A stretch of 64,000 nucleotides of DNA from an uncultured Flavobacteriaceae bacterium. GTDB taxonomy: Bacteria; Bacteroidota; Bacteroidia; Flavobacteriales; Flavobacteriaceae. The DNA lies in NCBI GenBank assembly GCA_943789365.1, contig CALSTV010000001.1, positions 682,001-746,000 of the forward strand, written 5' to 3'. The stretch's first letter is position 1. The number at the start of each line of letters is the position of its first letter. Positions 50,089-58,114 of the stretch are shown here, piece after piece. The position numbers and the translations under genes were made by a program. Below the pieces are notes generated by a model, which worked only from the letters and a program-made list of their open reading frames with translations, was not told where the DNA came from and did no database searches.

Positions 50089-50841
50089 TTATCTTATGTG
50101 ATATGGACAATATTTATTGAATGTGTACAGTTCGGCTCTTCCTATTTCAGGAGCTACGAACTCCATACGAGGCCTGCCAACTAGCAGTCCTGTTGTCATT
50201 GTACATTTTAAAAAATATTCTTTTCCAAAGGTCACATCGATTGGTAATTCTACAGTGGTTTCCGTACGGGCACTCACATTATTCAGCCCTTTTTTAGTAA
50301 TTTTTATCGTTGTACAGAAATTATTTTTAACTCTACAAATAGTGCTGTCTCCCAATTTTAGGTTATAGGAAATTATGGTACCCAGACCGTTAAAACGATA
50401 GACGTGCAACAGCGCAAAATCGGCGTTTATAAGGTTTGGATTTTGTATTCTTTGTTTTTCTTCCTCTTCCAAAAGACCGATGGTGTTATTGTGATACAAA
50501 TTCACATCTAAGCTATGACGAATACCGGTTAAAGTATTTGAAGTTTCATGTTTTTGCACTTTAATGATATTGGCTCCTACTGCCCTAGCCTTTTCTTTGG
50601 CTTTTTCAATAAAACTAGAATAATCGCTGGTGGTGACTGAGGACTTAGCAGAACCGGACAGCTCGGCAATATGAATACTTTTTTTAGGCAATGTATCATA
50701 CACTCCATAAACATAAACTTTTGCATCGTATGGTAATGCTTTTGTGGTCTGGTCTGAACTCATTAACACCTTTAAATTGGAACTACAGGAAACCAACCCC
50801 ACAAGACATAACAATGTCATAGATATTCTTTGTAAACTCAT
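50089..50841 (-). CDS. Lipoprotein related to the second NlpC/P60-tip-associated gene
   Basis: This 250-residue lipoprotein (TLLCLVGLVSCSSNL, lipobox V-S-C) resembles the 236-residue product encoded at 60810-61520. Both have an N-terminal VYVYG/VQIYID strand, AVGANIIKVQKH versus MGGNLVVIKKH, and ALLHVYRFNG versus VLLHIYNFKE. It ends with a carbohydrate-binding-like strand set (RMEFVAPEIGRAELY). An immunity or envelope-protective role is inference. Confidence 0.68.
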   Translation of the reverse strand: MSLQRISMTLLCLVGLVSCSSNLKVLMSSDQTTKALPYDAKVYVYGVYDTLPKKSIHIAELSGSAKSSVTTSDYSSFIEKAKEKARAVGANIIKVQKHETSNTLTGIRHSLDVNLYHNNTIGLLEEEEKQRIQNPNLINADFALLHVYRFNGLGTIISYNLKLGDSTICRVKNNFCTTIKITKKGLNNVSARTETTVELPIDVTFGKEYFLKCTMTTGLLVGRPRMEFVAPEIGRAELYTFNKYCPYHIR

Positions 50842-51117
50842 AAATAACAGTAAGATTTATTCATAAAATATGTACACGAGACTTTAATGTTCTTGTGTAA
50901 GCCTTTACAAATAAAATTGAGGGGGCGTTTTAGGCATTGGCCATTAAACAGACTATTCGTAGGAAACTCATTTTCTTCGTACTAATCGAAATCGCTTCAA
51001 AAATAACATATTTTAATATATAAACCTATTATAATTTTAAATATTTATAATTTCTGATAAAAAAACAAAAGAACTAAATTTTATTTCTTTATAATTCCTT
51101 TTATCTATGCGGTCTTC

Positions 51118-52074
51118 TTAATACCAAACAGGGATCTTAAATGATACATCTAAGCTAATTAAATGCTCATAAATAAATTCAGAAGTAGGTTTGATTCTGA
51201 AAATATTAGGTCTATAAATGACTCCTACTGAAAACCTTTTTGAAATCCTGTAGTAGGCATTCATAAGTAGCCCAATACTCTTCGTATTCTCTTCGATAAA
51301 AACACTATGTAAGGCTTCTTCAGTTTCTTCATTATAGAAACCATATTTTTTGTAATTCCAATAATTGTCAGAATAATTAAATCCGTATCCAAGATAGAAT
51401 CTATTTACCTTAAAATTATCGGTCAAAGAAAAATAAAATGTCGACATTCCCTCATATTCACAGTTCTCAAAACACTCACCGATAAGACCGTCACCTATGA
51501 CTCCTGTCGCATTAAAATTTAAAAACTTAATGGGACTGTAATAGTAGTCTATCCCTAAAGACAACCCAAAAATACCGCTATCATACTTAGCTCCATAATC
51601 TTCAGGTTTGAAATAGAAACTGCTATAGAAAGGGATTGAAAAAACAAAATCAATATTTCCTTTTTCTCTTTGACTTTTTTCCCAAAAACTTCTGTACGAC
51701 GACTCCAATATTCTTACTGTATCATTTGAATTTAAAGTAATAGATTTCCCATAATGAAATCGTTTATTATTTGTCAAGTCTATCAAATGGTAAACACCAT
51801 AACCAAATATATTCAAATATAAAAATGTATTGGTAAGCGAAGCCTTTGTCTTATAATTAATCCTCAGTGAGTCTGTTAGCAAAGTCAAGTCTAAATCTTT
51901 ATTGGATCGTTTAACATCTACAAGAGCAGGCAATTTATAAATACTGTCGTATACTTTTACTTTTGATTCATCCAGATTGGATGAAATTAATACAGGGTAG
52001 CTTTTTTTATTTAAAATTGTTGCACATGAGCACGTTAAAAAACTCACTAAAAATCCAAAAATTATTTTTTCCAT
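51118..52074 (-). CDS. Lipoprotein with C-terminal barrel-like domain
   Basis: The protein has 318 residues with a lipobox LVSFLTCSCATIL. An N-terminal domain (residues 25-100, SYPVLISSNLDESKVKVYDS) resembles a PEGA-like segment, and the second half alternates like an outer-membrane barrel (FSLGIDYYYSPIKFLNFNA, NAYYRISKRFSVGVIYRPN). It lies 14 bp after the 152-residue lipoprotein gene, so it may belong to the same immunity-rich operon. The 275 bp downstream show no gene. Confidence 0.68.
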   Translation of the reverse strand: MEKIIFGFLVSFLTCSCATILNKKSYPVLISSNLDESKVKVYDSIYKLPALVDVKRSNKDLDLTLLTDSLRINYKTKASLTNTFLYLNIFGYGVYHLIDLTNNKRFHYGKSITLNSNDTVRILESSYRSFWEKSQREKGNIDFVFSIPFYSSFYFKPEDYGAKYDSGIFGLSLGIDYYYSPIKFLNFNATGVIGDGLIGECFENCEYEGMSTFYFSLTDNFKVNRFYLGYGFNYSDNYWNYKKYGFYNEETEEALHSVFIEENTKSIGLLMNAYYRISKRFSVGVIYRPNIFRIKPTSEFIYEHLISLDVSFKIPVWY

Positions 52075-52088
52075 ATCCTTCTTATTAT

Positions 52089-52547
52089 CTATTTATTATA
52101 AGGGGGATACATCTGTATATCCTTCATTACTTCCGTAGGAGGGTAAGTTATTTCATAGTCCAACATTTGTATATCTTCAATACTCAGATCATAACGTTTT
52201 AGCACCATATAATCTGTCCTAACCTCCTCCCAAGTATACTTTGCCAATGTATCGGAATGAAAAAAATAAAAAGAAAGTGTATCGGATGGAATTTCTTCAA
52301 ATTTACTCTCCCAAGACCTCGATCCCCCCGTAGAAGTACCAGTAGAAGGCAGTATATCCCCAAAACTAACAAATACATCGTTTTCTTTATGTAATGTTGT
52401 ATCTGGGTACGCATGAAGATACGAATGAGGAAAAGCACTAAAAAAACTAACTTTATGCTCAGAATTATTGAGAATTCTAATCATATAGAAGGTTTCACCG
52501 CACTGAGAAACTAATAAACAAGTAATTAAATAAATAAACGTTTTCAT
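52089..52547 (-). CDS. Lipoprotein, probable immunity protein of the last zincin tip
   Basis: This 152-residue lipoprotein (IYLITCLLVSQCGE, lipobox V-S-Q-C) starts with MIRILNNSEHKVSF and ends with a block VLKRYDLSIEDIQMLDYEITYPP that I have seen in small Bacteroidota lipoproteins next to polymorphic toxins. It lies 96 bp downstream of the HEYGH zincin tip. Immunity to that tip is inferred from position and from its lipidated, periplasm-facing location. Confidence 0.7.
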   Translation of the reverse strand: MKTFIYLITCLLVSQCGETFYMIRILNNSEHKVSFFSAFPHSYLHAYPDTTLHKENDVFVSFGDILPSTGTSTGGSRSWESKFEEIPSDTLSFYFFHSDTLAKYTWEEVRTDYMVLKRYDLSIEDIQMLDYEITYPPTEVMKDIQMYPPYNK

Positions 52548-52643
52548 TTTTTAAAATTTTATAAGTTACTGAATTCATGAATTTTACCAGTTCTTGAACT
52601 ACGACTGCTTTTGATTAGTCCTGTTTAACTTTTACAAGCTATA

Positions 52644-53495
52644 TTAATAGAAACGCGGGTAATCACGATAAGGTGGCTCAAATATTCTCCAATCCACCCC
52701 ATATCTCTCAAAATATTTCGCCGCTAGTCGATTAGCTCTTAATTCTACCCAAAATACATCATGAGTATCTAAGCGCGTACCTGGTATATGTTCGCTATGA
52801 CTCGCACTCATTGCACTCGGAATCCCTATCTGAGTCAAATAAGAAAGCCCTAAATGCTGGCTGTCGACATAATGTCCATATTCATGCATATACAATGGGT
52901 TGCTCAATACATAGTCGCTAAAATCTCCCGCTACCTCCCCTCTATTGTTGATAAAAATAAAACTCCCTAATGAGGTGCTTGGCCCCTCACTGTTCTCATT
53001 CGTTGCAAAAGTGGCACCATCAAAATAATCGACCCTGTCTACATTTCCTTTTGAATTTTGCCATTGCAACCAGGCACTTCCTAAATTACTTTGTACCATT
53101 TCCCAAGTAAACCTACTCAATATCTGTCCAAAATTACCTTGAAAATTTCCTAAGAAAATTTTATTGGCATTGTGTAAAGGCTTCCAATTATCTTCAAATA
53201 TTCCTTGGTACAAACCATTGGAATAACTGGCTATGGTAGCCATTACATTGAGTGCTATTGAAACTGGAATTGCCACAACTGTAATCGCCACATCAAGAAC
53301 AAATTTACCTGCAGGTTTGAGTACATCATTCCAGAACCATTTGATAAACTCCCCACTAGGGTCCACATACTTTAAAGGATTGTTCCAAACATAGCCATAG
53401 CGGTTGTAACTCTGCGTATTAAACGGGTCTTGTATATAGTTATCCGGTGATAAAAACCTGCCCAGTTTTGGATTTCTTCGGCACTCTTGAGCTAC
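52644..53495 (-). CDS. Orphan Rhs tip with HEYGH zincin domain (tip G)
   Basis: The open frame starts inside the Rhs core junction ([20 protein letters not shown], then [13 protein letters not shown] and [12 protein letters not shown]). The nearest candidate start is a GTG at 53366 within VDPSGEF, giving 240 residues. A hydrophobic stretch (VAITVVAIPVSIALNVMATI) follows, then the zinc motif HEYGHYVD (about residues 161-168) and a possible third ligand in WVELRANRLAA. It lacks the Rhs YD repeats and an ATG, so it looks like a silent tip cassette. The 152-residue lipoprotein follows. Confidence 0.75.
   Translation of the reverse strand, partial: VAQECRRNPKLGRFLSPDNYIQDPFNTQSYNRYGYVWNNPLKYVDPSGEFIKWFWNDVLKPAGKFVLDVAITVVAIPVSIALNVMATIASYSNGLYQGIFEDNWKPLHNANKIFLGNFQGNFGQILSRFTWEMVQSNLGSAWLQWQNSKGNVDRVDYFDGATFATNENSEGPSTSLGSFIFINNRGEVAGDFSDYVLSNPLYMHEYGHYVDSQHLGLSYLTQIGIPSAMSASHSEHIPGTRLDTHDVFWVELRANRLAAKYFERYGVDWRIFEPPYRDYPRFY
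53346..53495 (-). repeat. Rhs core-tip junction repeat, copy 1 (150 bp)
   Basis: It encodes 50 residues from VAQECRR to DPSGEF, nearly identical to copy 3 (60523-60672) and, in its second two-thirds, to copies 2 and 4. It begins directly at the stop of the small membrane ORF upstream. Confidence 0.85.
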
Positions 53496-53635
53496 ATATG
53501 ATTATTAAAAGAATTCATCATTTCACTTAATAACCATATCAAGCCAAGAATGAAACAAATCACCAAGTATATTTTTACACTTATCTTCTGAATTTTAGAA
53601 TAAAGCTCAAAAATTTTCTTAATTTTCTCTATCAT
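53492..53635 (-). CDS. Small membrane protein in the tip array
   Basis: This 47-residue ORF from the ATG at 53635 starts MIEKIKKIFELYSKIQKI and has one strong membrane helix (YLVICFILGLIWLLSE). It overlaps the 3' end of the IS-split gene by 17 bp in another frame and ends where junction copy 1 begins. It may be a second immunity protein of the unknown tip. It is short but has good membrane-protein composition. Confidence 0.5.
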   Translation of the reverse strand: MIEKIKKIFELYSKIQKISVKIYLVICFILGLIWLLSEMMNSFNNHM

Positions 53636-53853
53636 AATTAAAATTGTTAAATTTCATCTGATAAATCGTATCCAAATTTTCACTTTCTCGAATAATTCTA
53701 ACTTGCAATTCTCCGCTTTTTTTTATGATTGAATCTCCTACTTGTATAAAATTGTAAGCTTCCCTTAATTAGAACTGTTTGATTTTCCAAATATATACTT
53801 TTTTACGTTTTAAAATAAATTGGTTTATCTTCATTATAAATATTTAAACCAAT

Positions 53854-54699
53854 CTATTTTAAAATGAGCCCAGCGGCAGCGACGCGTTTTTTTTCGGCGT
53901 ACTTAATTGGTGGTATTTTACCTAAAGCATCATGTGGGCGGTAATGATTATAGTCATTCATCCAAATTTGAGTTTGCGCTCTTACTTGATCTAAATTTTC
54001 AAAAATGTATTTATTCAAAACACCTCGCCTATAACTTCCATTAAATCTTTCTATAAAAGCATTTTGAGTGGGTTTACCTGGTTGTATATATTTAAAGTCT
54101 ATTTCGTGCATAGTACTCCATTGAGATGTTATGTTTGCTATGAATTCTGGTCCGTTATCCATTCTGATGCGCTTTGGCTTACCTCTTTTATGTATCAAAT
54201 GATTCAGGACCCAAAGGATGCGATTACTAGGCAAAGAATAATCTATCTCTATAAAAAGGATTTCTCTATTATAATCATCAATAACATTAAAACCTCTAAA
54301 GCGTCTACTGTTGTCTAATACATCGGTAACAAAATCCATACTCCATGTATGGTTTAATTCTTTAGGAACCTCCAAAGGTTCTTTTACGCGTGCTGGCAGT
54401 CTCTTTTTTGCCTTTCTACGCAAAGACAACCCTAAGGATTTATAAACTCGGTATACTCGTTTATGATTCCATGGCTTTCCTTCATTGCGCAAACGATTAT
54501 AAGCTTTCCAAAACCCTTCTTCTGAGTGTTGTTCTGCCTTTTCTTTTAAAGCCGATTCAATTTCTGAATCCTCTTTGACTAATGGCTGGTAATAATAAAC
54601 ACTTTTACTCAGATTTAAAATACGGCACGCCCTACTTATGCCATAATCAATAAACTCTTTGACCAGAAGCCGTTTCAGGTAGGGCTTTATAGCTTTTTT
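53854..54699 (-). CDS. IS3-family transposase OrfB, copy 2
   Basis: The product is identical in sequence to the OrfB of copy 1, with the same DDE residues (WSMDFVTDV, RMDNGPEF, AFIERFNGSYRR). It is read by -1 frameshift from orfA through the slippery A-AAA-AAG at 54693-54699. Confidence 0.92.
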   Translation of the reverse strand, partial: KKAIKPYLKRLLVKEFIDYGISRACRILNLSKSVYYYQPLVKEDSEIESALKEKAEQHSEEGFWKAYNRLRNEGKPWNHKRVYRVYKSLGLSLRRKAKKRLPARVKEPLEVPKELNHTWSMDFVTDVLDNSRRFRGFNVIDDYNREILFIEIDYSLPSNRILWVLNHLIHKRGKPKRIRMDNGPEFIANITSQWSTMHEIDFKYIQPGKPTQNAFIERFNGSYRRGVLNKYIFENLDQVRAQTQIWMNDYNHYRPHDALGKIPPIKYAEKKRVAAAGLILK

Positions 54700-54953
54700 T
54701 CAATGATCTCTTTTGCTAGCTGATGATCTAAAGCCAAACTTGAATACATTTGTTTGAGTCTACGATTCTCCTCTTCTAAAGTTTTTAGCTTTTTAAGCTC
54801 TTTAGAATTCATACCTGCATACTTAGAACGCCACTTATAAAAGGTAGCAGAACTAATACCATGCGCTCTGGAAATATCTGAAATAGATTTCCCGTGATCA
54901 AACTCCTTTAGAATAGAAGCTATTTGTTGTGGACTAAATTTACTTTTTCTCAT
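54687..54953 (-). CDS. IS3-family transposase OrfA, copy 2
   Basis: This 88-residue protein is identical to copy 1 OrfA: a helix-turn-helix followed by a zipper-like coiled coil. It ends in the slippery heptamer leading to orfB. Confidence 0.92.
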   Translation of the reverse strand: MRKSKFSPQQIASILKEFDHGKSISDISRAHGISSATFYKWRSKYAGMNSKELKKLKTLEEENRRLKQMYSSLALDHQLAKEIIEKKL

Positions 54954-55308
54954 AATTACTGTTTAAAGTTAAGATTATTTTTCTACTTATAAACAGTTCG
55001 GTTTTTGGGGAAGCTTACAAAATCATAAAGTCCGCTTACTTCCAAATCCATTGAAATTGTTGTCTTTATATTATAAATCTCCAATAAGGTTATATATTCA
55101 TAATATCGACTGTCCATATATTTATCAAGAACTCTTCCTTTATAAGTGTTTCTTTTATACATTTTGACGACTTCTATATAATCCTCATCGCTGTACTCCC
55201 TGGTTTTAATAAACCACACCCCTCCTATCACAATTAAGATAGCTAATATTGCTTTCAGAATTACCACTGTATTCAACTTATTTTCTAACATATCATCACA
55301 CGTTTTGA

Positions 55309-56151
55309 CTACCTATTTCCTGAAACATAGGTATTGGTTCTCCAATTTACGTATTCAACGGGAGAGCCAACCCCCAAAGAAAATGTCCAAATATAAAAAT
55401 TGGAAGGATCATTCGTTTGAGAGCGATTGTCCGTTCCATAAGCTCCTCCAAAAGCTCCTATACCACCACTAGTCTCAAATCCACCTTCCCTTATAGAAAA
55501 CCTGTCTATTCGATTTGGATTATTAGGAGTCTTATAAACATCAAAGGTTTCCACTGAAATTCCTCCTGCAATACCAGATTCTAATGTGTATTTTGTAGTA
55601 GCATAAAATGAAAACCCATTTGAATCCTCCACAACTCCAAAATCTACTCCAATTCCATATGCTAATTTTTTTATGATTTGGATTGGAAATGCTACTTCTA
55701 TACTAACTCCAATACCTTGTACAACTTCTTCTTTTAAATAAGGTTTTATATATGTATTCCCATCTCCCCAACCTCCAGAATCCCTATCCAAAGGATTCCC
55801 AAAATCAACATCCCAATCTACTGTTGGACCAATAGGCAAAGAATTGCTCGTTCCTGTGGGCGTAATAGTGGGTTGTACACTAATATTCATCCCATTCTGG
55901 TCAAAATTTCCTTGGGTAGAAAAGCCGAGAGCAGGTACCTCATCCCAACTCGATGGATTCCAGTTCCAATTTCCGCTGTCGTCTTTGTTGTCATGGGCAC
56001 CTTTTAGATAACTAAATGCTGCCGCTACCAAAGTTGAAATAAACCATTCTCCACTGGGGTCATTGTATGATAAGGGATTGTTCCAAACATAACCATAGCG
56101 GTTATAACTTTGCGTATTAAACGGGTCTTGTATATAATTATCCGGTGATAA
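55309..56151 (-). CDS. Orphan Rhs tip of unknown fold (tip F)
   Basis: The frame opens after a TAG with [11 protein letters not shown] and [20 protein letters not shown], then continues as a tip of about 240 residues. The tip is rich in Gly, Asn and aromatic residues and strand-like (GVSIEVAFPIQIIKKLAYGI, YATTKYTLESGIAGGISVE, GAFGGAYGTDNRS), ending NWRTNTYVSGNR. I recognise no catalytic motif. There is no ATG near the start. The membrane gene downstream, now split by the IS, is its likely immunity partner. Confidence 0.65.
   Translation of the reverse strand, partial: LSPDNYIQDPFNTQSYNRYGYVWNNPLSYNDPSGEWFISTLVAAAFSYLKGAHDNKDDSGNWNWNPSSWDEVPALGFSTQGNFDQNGMNISVQPTITPTGTSNSLPIGPTVDWDVDFGNPLDRDSGGWGDGNTYIKPYLKEEVVQGIGVSIEVAFPIQIIKKLAYGIGVDFGVVEDSNGFSFYATTKYTLESGIAGGISVETFDVYKTPNNPNRIDRFSIREGGFETSGGIGAFGGAYGTDNRSQTNDPSNFYIWTFSLGVGSPVEYVNWRTNTYVSGNR
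56044..56151 (-). repeat. Rhs core-tip junction repeat, copy 2 (truncated, 108 bp)
   Basis: It encodes ILSPDNY to DPSGEW. The 5' third present in copies 1 and 3 is missing. The break point is the same as in copy 4, and the upstream flank is the same direct repeat. Confidence 0.8.
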
Positions 56152-57014
56152 AATCTAAGTTATCATCAACTAATTTATATTCTACGGTTGGTACAATCGA
56201 TTTTTTAATCATTCTCTAAATCATATTCAAACAAATAACTATATTCATTCTTCCCAACCTTCATAATCAAATTTAAAGTGTCATTTATTATTGAATTTTT
56301 AAATTTGTTTTCAGCTATTCTTCCTTCTTTAGAAAATATTAATTCAAAATCTAAACTGTCTTTTGGCTGTAGACTTAAAATGATATGATTATTTATTAAT
56401 TTCTTCTTTTTTGTTTCAAACATTATTGTTTCTTCAAATTTATTTGAACCTCTATTAACTACATTTGCACCCAGTAATTGATATTCAAATACTTTGGACA
56501 ATAGTTCAAATGAAATACCTTTTATCATAACACCATCATCTAATTTGTTTTTAATTCTAATCCTACAACAAAGAATTACTCTATTCTTTGGAAGGTGAAG
56601 AGCCGAAATATCCCCCATAAACTTTAAAGAATTATTTAAAATTTCTACCGAGTGTTTTACCGGTAAATAATTATAATAATGTGGAGAGCCTAATGGACAA
56701 CCATATAAAACAATAAGCATTAAATACATATATCTATATTTCATTTTAATTGTATTTTACATTGTACAACATTTGGTTTGCTTCATATTCATTGTATCCT
56801 TTAGCACTATAGGGATCTATGTAAAGAGAAAAAGTATTTATAATTTGTTCATAAAAACCTCTCGCCTGAAACCTAGCCCAACCTTGCTCTCTTACTTGAA
56901 TAATATGACCATATTCATGACCAAAAGTATCCGAATTTGTATTGTTAAAAGTGGCAACGCTATTCCCCCATGTGACTTCTCTCTTATACATTGGTCCAAA
57001 TAAAGAGGATATTC
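56152..57014 (-). repeat. Long direct repeat, left copy (about 0.86 kb)
   Basis: It matches 63114-63976 at an offset of 6962 bp. Both copies encode the same 179-residue lipoprotein and the same 92-residue zincin fragment without a residue difference. The junction copies on the left side differ at a few bases, so the repeat ends near the junction. Confidence 0.85.
56205..56744 (-). CDS. Lipoprotein, probable immunity protein of a zincin tip (copy in left repeat)
   Basis: This 179-residue lipoprotein (YLMLIVLYGCPLGSP, lipobox L-Y-G-C) is mostly beta-strand (IILSLQPKDSLDFELIFSKE, LNLIMKVGKNEYSYLFEYD). Its C-terminal half resembles the 193-residue product of 57078-57659 (LLPPNNRIEIFAVFREES), so the two are distant relatives. 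It starts 1 bp after the truncated zincin. An identical copy lies at 63167-63706. Confidence 0.72.
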   Translation of the reverse strand: MKYRYMYLMLIVLYGCPLGSPHYYNYLPVKHSVEILNNSLKFMGDISALHLPKNRVILCCRIRIKNKLDDGVMIKGISFELLSKVFEYQLLGANVVNRGSNKFEETIMFETKKKKLINNHIILSLQPKDSLDFELIFSKEGRIAENKFKNSIINDTLNLIMKVGKNEYSYLFEYDLEND

Positions 57015-57024
57015 CTTGATACAA
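56746..57024 (-). pseudogene. 5'-truncated zincin tip with alternative C-terminus (tip E)
   Basis: It shares about 60 residues with zincin tip D (SSLFGPMYKREVTWGNSV, HEYGHIIQVREQGWARFQ), including the HEYGH zinc site. After GFYEQ it switches to a different end (INTFSLYIDPYSAKGYNEYE). The only in-frame start near it is a TTG at 57024. Upstream the frame is open but lacks the Gly/Ala-rich region, so it is a 5'-truncated fragment. The 179-residue lipoprotein follows it. Confidence 0.7.
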
Positions 57025-57077
57025 TCCTCCTTTTCTCCATGCAACTTTGTTGTGTAATAAACTACACCTTCTTAAAA

Positions 57078-57659
57078 TTAACGAGGTACAAGATAGTATT
57101 CATTTAAAAAATTATTTATTCTCATTCTGAAACACAACGTATCATTCTTATTCATTTCATTAAATTTGTCATTCTTTATTTTGATTGATTCTTCCCTGAA
57201 GACTGCGAAAATTTCTATTCTGTTATTTGGAGGCAGTAAGATGTCATTTTTTAATTTATTTAATTTACCGTCCTTTCTTTCAAATAAATTAATAATCGAA
57301 TCTCTATTAAACTTATTTTGCGTTGATTTTATTTTTATAACTTGTTTAGCATTGTCTAACTTATAATTAAATTTTCTTGAAATGACCTCAATTAAGGAGA
57401 AATCAATTGCTACAAAGTTATTTGTTAAGTTATAAACATAAATATTGCTTACTAGGCTAATAGTATTCTTAAACCCTCCATTATGCATTGATGTTAGTGT
57501 GAAATCAATTTTTAAAGATTCATTTCTAATGTTATTATATTCTAGTTTTTGATAATGATTCCGAATAGGCGGAACAAAACAACTACTTTCCAAAAAGAAT
57601 AATATTATACAGATACTTATTTTTTCATACTTCAAACTTTTAATTACAGTTACCACCAT
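57078..57659 (-). CDS. Lipoprotein, probable immunity protein (relative of the 179-residue one)
   Basis: The protein has 193 residues with a lipoprotein signal (ICIILFFLESSCFVPP, lipobox E-S-S-C). Its C-terminal half matches the style of the 179-residue lipoprotein (PPNNRIEIFAVFREESIKI, NDTLCFRMRINNFLNEYYL). It lies 6 bp after the 147-residue lipoprotein gene in the same cassette as zincin tip D. A role in immunity is inferred. Confidence 0.68.
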   Translation of the reverse strand: MVVTVIKSLKYEKISICIILFFLESSCFVPPIRNHYQKLEYNNIRNESLKIDFTLTSMHNGGFKNTISLVSNIYVYNLTNNFVAIDFSLIEVISRKFNYKLDNAKQVIKIKSTQNKFNRDSIINLFERKDGKLNKLKNDILLPPNNRIEIFAVFREESIKIKNDKFNEMNKNDTLCFRMRINNFLNEYYLVPR

Positions 57660-57665
57660 ACAACA

Positions 57666-58109
57666 CTACTTAATCATGCTTAAAAATTTAATTTCTTTTG
57701 TACAGTTTTGATTAGTGATGATAATATTAATTGTATCATTTTTCAACAGATTAATTTGTCTTTCATTTAAGTCCTTAATAAATAAAACACTGCTATCCGA
57801 GACATGCTCTCTTTTTAATGCACCCAAACTATTCGATTTTATTGAAACCTCAGAATTTTCAAATATTTTCTTACTCTCTATTGAATCAAATTTAAAACTT
57901 GCAATTAATCTATTTTTCCTTTCAAAAGTAAATTGTTGAAAAACTCCTACTCGAATTCTAAAAAGGCGTCTTTCACTAGATTTTATTTCATAATATCCAT
58001 CTTTTAATATTGCTTTTTGCATTAAGGTATATTGTATGAATTTCCCAGCTGGACACCCTAATAACATGCTGCAAATAATCATAAAAAATATATTTCTAAA
58101 ATATTTCAT
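57666..58109 (-). CDS. Lipoprotein, probable immunity protein of zincin tip D
   Basis: This 147-residue lipoprotein (IFFMIICSMLLGCPAG, lipobox L-L-G-C) is strand-rich with no recognised domain. It starts 5 bp after the zincin tip D stop, the usual position of a cognate immunity gene. The mature protein would face the periplasm, where a secreted peptidase would act. Confidence 0.7.
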   Translation of the reverse strand: MKYFRNIFFMIICSMLLGCPAGKFIQYTLMQKAILKDGYYEIKSSERRLFRIRVGVFQQFTFERKNRLIASFKFDSIESKKIFENSEVSIKSNSLGALKREHVSDSSVLFIKDLNERQINLLKNDTINIIITNQNCTKEIKFLSMIK

Positions 58110-58114
58110 GATTT

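Larger units (their letters stand above)
53753..55019 (-). mobile_element. IS3-family insertion sequence, copy 2 (1267 bp)
   Basis: It has the same length, terminal inverted repeats (TGTAAGCTTCCC) and predicted proteins as the copy at 29988-31254, in opposite orientation. A 4-bp target duplication AAAT flanks it (53749-53752 and 55020-55023). Confidence 0.93.
53619..55291 (-). pseudogene. Single-pass membrane protein (probable immunity gene), split by an IS
   Basis: The 5' part, from 55291, has an N-terminal membrane helix (VVILKAILAILIVIGGVWFI) and about 60 soluble residues. The IS interrupts after LEVSGLYD. Removing the element and one copy of the AAAT target duplication restores the frame (F-IQVGDSIIKKSGELQVRI), which ends at 53619 after NNFNYDREN, for a product of 133 residues. 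It lies directly downstream of the unknown tip, so it is the candidate immunity gene. Its inactivation would remove protection if the tip were expressed. Confidence 0.82.
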
